A stretch of 9,184 nt of DNA from CAZEAC01 sp964510065 (lineage in GTDB: Bacteria > Bdellovibrionota_C > UBA2361 > CAIXSY01): the NCBI GenBank assembly GCA_964510065.1, contig CAZEAC010000126.1, forward strand, positions 1 through 9,184, given 5' to 3'. This document shows positions 6,840-9,184 of the stretch, in pieces. A program made the position numbers and the translations under genes. The notes under the pieces are model-generated. The model was not told the DNA's origin. It was given only the letters and a program-made list of their open reading frames with translations, and did not search any database. Every line of letters begins with the position of its first letter. Within the stretch, counting starts at the first letter, position 1.

Positions 6840-6868
6840 AAGGGATTTTGTGGTTTAGCTCCCTTTTT
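6840..6868 (+). terminator. Weak terminator-like hairpin before the plus-strand gene at 6885
   Basis: AAGGGA (6840-6845) pairs with TCCCTT (6860-6865) around a 14-base loop and is followed by TTT. It overlaps the likely promoter of the next gene, so it may be fortuitous or stop read-through. Confidence 0.3.
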
Positions 6869-6878
6869 ATGGTACTAT
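6848..6878 (+). promoter_or_regulatory. Extended -10 promoter for the gene at 6885
   Basis: TACTAT (6873-6878) is preceded by TG-G, an extended -10 (TGN) context, with a poor -35 such as TTGTGG (6848-6853) at 19 bp. Six bases separate the box from the ATG, so the predicted start of transcription is the A of the ATG. Confidence 0.5.
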
Positions 6879-6884
6879 CGCGCC

Positions 6885-7139
6885 ATGTTCAGCATCGCGC
6901 AGCCAGAAAGTAATTTGTATGTGCGCTACAAGGAATCGACCTTCGCCGATAAGGGAGTACCCACGGTAGTTAACGACGCGCTTGAACTGTTCCTTGCGGT
7001 GGACTCCAATCAACCTCAAGAGCGGATTTTAGGCTGGGCGACTAAATTCTTAGAAGAATTTACTTGTGAGCAAACTACTACCCATATTTTGGGCCTCATA
7101 CTACTTCAGCGCTCCAGGCGACTTACCACTTTTATATGA
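6885..7139 (+). CDS. Small protein of unknown function (84 residues), possibly the front of a frameshifted gene
   Basis: The frame begins MFSIAQPESNLYVRYKEST and is acidic and helical-looking in the middle (VVNDALELFLAVDSNQPQERILGWATKFLEEFTCEQ), then ends in a less natural stretch (ILLQRSRRLTTFI). It has no signal peptide and no recognised domain. The start is supported by the extended -10 box whose expected transcription start coincides with the ATG. There is no ribosome-binding motif upstream. The final 74 bases overlap another open frame (7066-7374) in the +1 register. Either the two are separate overlapping genes, or one indel near 7055-7075 has split a single gene of roughly 160 residues. 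The function is unknown. Confidence 0.4.
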   Translation: MFSIAQPESNLYVRYKESTFADKGVPTVVNDALELFLAVDSNQPQERILGWATKFLEEFTCEQTTTHILGLILLQRSRRLTTFI

Positions 7140-7374
7140 GGCCTATGACTTCAGTTCTCAGGCTGAAAGGCGAGGCGTTCCGCTTGAGTCTTCTGGCCGT
7201 CGTTTCTCAAGTCTCCGTTCATATACGTCTCAATCCATGAAATTTACCGATGGCCCCGGAGCTTGTCGTCTCTCGTTCGAGCGAGTACTCGATGCTATTA
7301 TTTCCCGGTCCTCAACGCGAAGCTTAACATATTGGCGGCATCTACTCTTCCCTAATATATGTACTCGTTTATAA
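7066..7374 (+). CDS. Small open frame of unknown function (102 residues), possibly the back half of a frameshifted gene
   Basis: The GTG at 7066 has AGAAG at about 7052-7056 as a weak ribosome site; the frame is closed just upstream by a TAG at 7051-7053. The product (SKLLPIFWASYYFSAPGDLPLLYEAYDFSSQAERRGVPLE ... LLFPNICTRL) has an aromatic-rich start and a basic, Ser/Arg-rich end. No family is recognised. It overlaps the end of the 6885 frame by 74 bases. If the two are joined by a frameshift, the hydrophilic N-terminal part would continue into the FWASYYFSAPGDLPLLYEAYDF segment, which looks more protein-like than the tail of the first frame. Coding status is uncertain. Confidence 0.35.
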   Translation: MSKLLPIFWASYYFSAPGDLPLLYEAYDFSSQAERRGVPLESSGRRFSSLRSYTSQSMKFTDGPGACRLSFERVLDAIISRSSTRSLTYWRHLLFPNICTRL

Positions 7375-7412
7375 TTGCAGAACTTGTGAGTAAATTGCGA
7401 AGTCCGTAACAA

Positions 7413-7444
7413 ACTCCCCTGGGCGGAGTGTGCTTTTCGGCACA
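7413..7444. terminator. Two abutting hairpins between convergent frames
   Basis: ACTCC (7413-7417) pairs with GGAGT (7425-7429), and TGTGC (7429-7433) pairs with GCACA (7440-7444) around TTTTCG. ACTTGTG (7382-7388) and CACAAGT (7441-7447) can also close an outer stem. The position between the plus-strand frame ending at 7374 and the minus-strand frame ending at 7455 suits a bidirectional terminator, although no long T-run follows. Confidence 0.4.
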
Positions 7445-7454
7445 AGTAAATTCC

Positions 7455-7838
7455 TTACTGATAGCGCGCAATCAACCGCTCTCTATCGCTCACGATAGTT
7501 TCACCTAACGAGCCTTTCGGCCCACAAATCCAATCGTTGTTCTTACCGTGTGATTCGAGGTAGTACACCTCGGGCTTAGTGACCGCATCAGCAATGACCA
7601 TCGTCATCTGCTCATTCGATCCGAGAAGGGGCATATTATAGTAGGTCACGTAGGTGATATATCGTGAAAGCGCGGTTTCGGGATCGGCAATTTTCGGCAG
7701 CGCAGGCCATGCGACGGCTTCTTCGGCGATGCAATTCACCATCTGTATGCCCGGTAGCGCAACCTTCCTCCATTGCTCCCACTCAAAATGCCCCTCAATT
7801 TTAACCGACCTAAATCTTACTCGACCACTCTCTCTGAT
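7455..7838 (-). pseudogene. 3' part of a gene of unknown function, apparently truncated at its 5' end
   Basis: The minus-strand frame is open from the TAA at 7457-7455 back to an in-frame TAG (7853-7851) that lies inside the 55-bp repeat. Before the repeat it reads ESGRVRFRSVKIEGHFEWEQWRKVALPGIQMVNCIAEEAVAWPALPKI and goes on to SNEQMTMVIADAVTKPEVYYLESHGKNNDWICG. The first ATG in frame is at 7742, where no ribosome site exists, and protein-like sequence continues upstream of it. There is no GTG or TTG start before the repeat. The simplest reading is the last 127 codons of a longer gene whose front was lost at the junction near 7838. The family is not recognised. A functional 95-residue protein starting at 7742 is less likely. 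Confidence 0.5.
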
Positions 7839-7894
7839 ATCGTCTCGATTCTATTCGTACTTTGAACTGCGGAAAGCGTTTGCCTACAGTGTTA
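7839..7894 (+). repeat. Direct repeat copy B: orphan fragment of the FtsX-like permease gene
   Basis: Bases 7839-7893 match 1-55 with one difference (g7882). In the plus frame it encodes SSRFYSYFELRKAFAYSV, as in the permease at the window start, and continues SYP where copy A has IYP. Nucleotide identity ends at about 7894, and resemblance at the protein level ends at about 7904. No permease sequence lies before 7839. This copy lacks the 27-bp tandem expansion of copy A, and may preserve the older form. Confidence 0.8.
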
Positions 7895-7912
7895 GCTACC
7901 CTTATTCCGTTA

Positions 7913-7941
7913 TTGACACTATATTATTTCATATATATAAT
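7913..7941 (+). promoter_or_regulatory. Consensus sigma70-type promoter of the toxin-antitoxin operon
   Basis: A perfect TTGACA (7913-7918), a 17-bp spacer and a perfect TATAAT (7936-7941). The expected start of transcription is at about 7948-7949, the A of the antitoxin ATG, so the mRNA is predicted to be leaderless. Such a strong promoter would normally need tight repression. Confidence 0.85.
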
Positions 7942-7953
7942 TATATATATGAA
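7928..7953. promoter_or_regulatory. Perfect 26-bp palindrome: probable autoregulatory operator
   Basis: The half TTCATATATATAA (7928-7940) is followed immediately by its exact reverse complement (7941-7953). It covers the whole -10 box and the ATG of the antitoxin gene. Ribbon-helix-helix antitoxins bind palindromic or repeated operators over their own promoters, so this is the natural binding site for the protein encoded at 7949. Confidence 0.8.
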
Positions 7954-8341
7954 GTCATCCATCAGTAAGTCATCCCTAAAAGTAGCTCAAGCTAGTGGCG
8001 ATATTATTTACAACGAGAAAACAGATAAAATTGGGCTATTTATTAAACTCGATCGTAGTGTCGTAGCGTGGTTTAAAGCTTCTGGGCCTGGATATCAGCG
8101 CAAAATGAACGAGGTCTTAAAAAGATTTGTAAGTGCTGTAAATAGTCAGAACGACTCTACAGAAAAACCTTCTATCCTAGAACGAGCTCAAGAGCTTTTT
8201 GAAAAATACTACGAGCAATGCTTTTGGCATATGAAACCCGATCTGATTGTTACCGAAGTTGATCTCCCACAAATTATTAAGGGGTTAAAAACCTACGGCG
8301 GAAGAACAGGATATATTGAAGCAGCCGAGTTATGCCGCTAA
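7949..8341 (+). CDS. BrnA-like ribbon-helix-helix antitoxin with C-terminal extension
   Basis: This 130-residue protein would bind operator DNA and neutralise the toxin encoded next to it. Residues 28-61, IGLFIKLDRSVVAWFKASGPGYQRKMNEVLKRFV, match the BrnA-type signature: a strand with alternating residues, then a 'WFK..G.GYQ...N..L' two-helix unit that dimerises into a ribbon-helix-helix. Residues 74-130 form an extra domain (ILERAQELFEKYYEQCFWHMKPDLIVTEVDLPQIIKGLKTYGGRTGYIEAAELCR), rich in aromatic and charged residues and a good candidate for binding the toxin. The ATG at 7949 is chosen because the signature follows it and the promoter points at it. Upstream in-frame TTG codons belong to the repeat and promoter. 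There is no ribosome-binding motif. It overlaps the next gene by 10 bp. Confidence 0.8.
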   Translation: MKSSISKSSLKVAQASGDIIYNEKTDKIGLFIKLDRSVVAWFKASGPGYQRKMNEVLKRFVSAVNSQNDSTEKPSILERAQELFEKYYEQCFWHMKPDLIVTEVDLPQIIKGLKTYGGRTGYIEAAELCR

Positions 8342-9108
8342 CACCATTTCAAAGAAAAATTTTATTACTGCTTGCAGCAAATCGTAACCCCGAGAGCTAC
8401 GTGGCAGGAGCTACGGTTATAAATAGAAGCCCAGGTTCTGCACGATTTTCTAATGACATTGATTTCTTTCATGATCCAGCAGGTAGCGTCACACAGAGCT
8501 CTCAAGCTGATATTACGACGCTACGTAACAATGGCCTAAAAGTCGAAGTACTTCTTGAAACACCTACTTTTGTCAGAGCTTTTGTTAAGGAAGCTCATGA
8601 CGGAGTAAAGCTTGAATGGGCAACAGATACAGCATTTCGCTTTTTCCCAATTATTGCCGACCCTGATCTTGGATATCGATTGCACGATATAGATGCGGCA
8701 ATTAATAAGTGCCTTGCACTTGCTGGACGCACCGAGATTCGAGATATCATTGACATACTCACTATACATGATTCGATTTTACATCTTGGAGCATGTTGCT
8801 GGGCGGCGTGCGGCAAAGATCCAGGATTTACGCCTGAGCTTATCTTAGAAATGATGAGCAGAAATGCCCGCATCACTCCAGATTTATTAGCTCAAGAGAA
8901 ATTAGGATTTGTAGTTGATCCAAAAGAGATAAAACTCAGATGGCTTAAAGCATTCCAAGAAGCACGAGAGTTAATTAATCAGATGAACCCTAAAGAGCTC
9001 GGGTGTTTATATATAAACAAAAAAGGTGAGGTTAGTCGCAATCCCGGCAGTAAAGATAAGCCGCATGTTGGTTCAGTACGTGGGGCTTGGCCGACTTTCG
9101 CTCAGTAA
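8332..9108 (+). CDS. AbiEii/MenT-like nucleotidyltransferase toxin
   Basis: This 258-residue protein belongs to the DNA polymerase beta-like nucleotidyltransferase superfamily, close to the AbiEii/AbiGii toxin family. Visible motifs are the G-A-T-V-I-N-R turn (26-32), which replaces the more usual GGTAL, SNDIDFF (40-46) with the metal-binding D42-x-D44, a VEVLLE strand (71-76), and K126...R133...RD137-138...D141 in KCLALAGRTEIRDIIDILTI, typical of the AbiEii/MenT core. Relatives characterised in other bacteria add nucleotides to tRNA 3' ends or act on other targets; the substrate here is unknown. The ATG lies inside the antitoxin's last codons (10-bp overlap), with no strong ribosome site, so translation is likely coupled. 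Composition is AT-rich like the antitoxin. The two form one operon. Confidence 0.8.
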   Translation: MPLTPFQRKILLLLAANRNPESYVAGATVINRSPGSARFSNDIDFFHDPAGSVTQSSQADITTLRNNGLKVEVLLETPTFVRAFVKEAHDGVKLEWATDTAFRFFPIIADPDLGYRLHDIDAAINKCLALAGRTEIRDIIDILTIHDSILHLGACCWAACGKDPGFTPELILEMMSRNARITPDLLAQEKLGFVVDPKEIKLRWLKAFQEARELINQMNPKELGCLYINKKGEVSRNPGSKDKPHVGSVRGAWPTFAQ

Positions 9109-9184
9109 GAATGAAACCTTCTCGTCACTGGGACGTGAGCCCCTAAAATAGTACCAGCTGAAATTAGAGGTTCTCCTGCTATAA
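9109..9184. other. Short tail after the toxin gene
   Basis: No gene, clear terminator or second copy of the 55-bp repeat is seen in these 76 bases, so the right edge of the AT-rich module is not within view. Confidence 0.5.

Larger units (their letters stand above)
7056..7453. repeat. Pair of 13-bp perfect inverted repeats at the two ends of this interval
   Basis: GAATTTACTTGTG (7056-7068) and its exact reverse complement CACAAGTAAATTC (7441-7453) are 372 bp apart. A third related stretch, ACTTGTGAGTAAATT, lies at 7382-7396. The arms could delimit a small non-autonomous element, but no clear target-site duplication is seen, so chance or gene-end structure is equally possible. Confidence 0.4.

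Noticed and set aside
7230..7445. Minus-strand 71-residue frame
   Set aside because: It is antisense to the 7066 frame, starts within the tandem hairpins and has no recognisable features.
1..7894. Insertion sequence or integrase-bearing island between the 55-bp repeats
   Set aside because: No transposase, integrase or resolvase gene lies between the repeats, and the first copy is part of a gene, so a classic att-flanked island is not supported.
7862..7948. Extending the antitoxin frame upstream to 7862
   Set aside because: The extra residues come from the 55-bp repeat read in another frame and from the promoter. The signature domain, promoter and palindrome all point to the ATG at 7949.
8536..8876. 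Minus-strand frames of 77 and 93 residues
   Set aside because: They are shadows within the nucleotidyltransferase gene, whose own motifs are clear on the plus strand.

Overview
The window is bacterial and most likely from a Gram-negative (didermic) organism. It carries an FtsX/MacB-type permease and LolD/MacB-type ATPase set, two proteins with Sec signal peptides and a probable small lipoprotein. I cannot name the genus from the sequence. Composition is mixed: positions 1 to about 6730 have moderate GC, while about 7895 to 9184 is visibly AT-richer with different codon use, which suggests a separately acquired segment.

Layout. (1) 1-2132, plus strand: the tail of one FtsX-like permease, a complete second permease (GTGA overlap) and an ABC ATPase (2 bp gap). 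Together they look like a two-permease plus one-ATPase exporter operon. (2) 2273-4408, plus strand: two tightly spaced genes for exported proteins I do not recognise. They may be cargo or partners of the ABC system, but only proximity supports this. (3) 4409-5104: a hairpin-rich stretch with one probable small lipoprotein gene on the minus strand, bracketed by inverted copies of a motif close to ACTGTGGGTAGAGAGAGCAG. (4) 5105-6736, minus strand: a large protein with an unrecognised N-terminal half and a C-terminal half resembling a type-2 periplasmic binding protein, yet with no signal peptide. (5) 6885-7454: two short overlapping plus-strand frames (two small genes or one frameshifted gene), then tandem hairpins. 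(6) 7455-7838, minus strand: a reading frame without a credible start, apparently cut at its 5' end. (7) 7839-7894: a second copy of the 55-bp sequence that opens the window inside the permease gene. (8) 7913-9108, plus strand: a two-gene module of a BrnA-like ribbon-helix-helix protein and an AbiEii-like nucleotidyltransferase.

The last module is the most notable part. It has a consensus sigma70-type promoter (TTGACA, 17 bp, TATAAT) and a perfect 26-bp palindrome covering both the -10 box and the antitoxin start codon. The predicted transcript starts at or next to the ATG. The arrangement fits an autorepressed toxin-antitoxin operon read from a leaderless mRNA. Two other genes, starting at 6736 (minus) and 6885 (plus), also have -10 boxes placed so that transcription would begin within a few bases of the start codon.

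The junction at 7838/7839 joins a truncated gene, a permease fragment and an AT-rich module. It marks a rearrangement or insertion boundary, although an assembly artefact at the very start of the window cannot be excluded.
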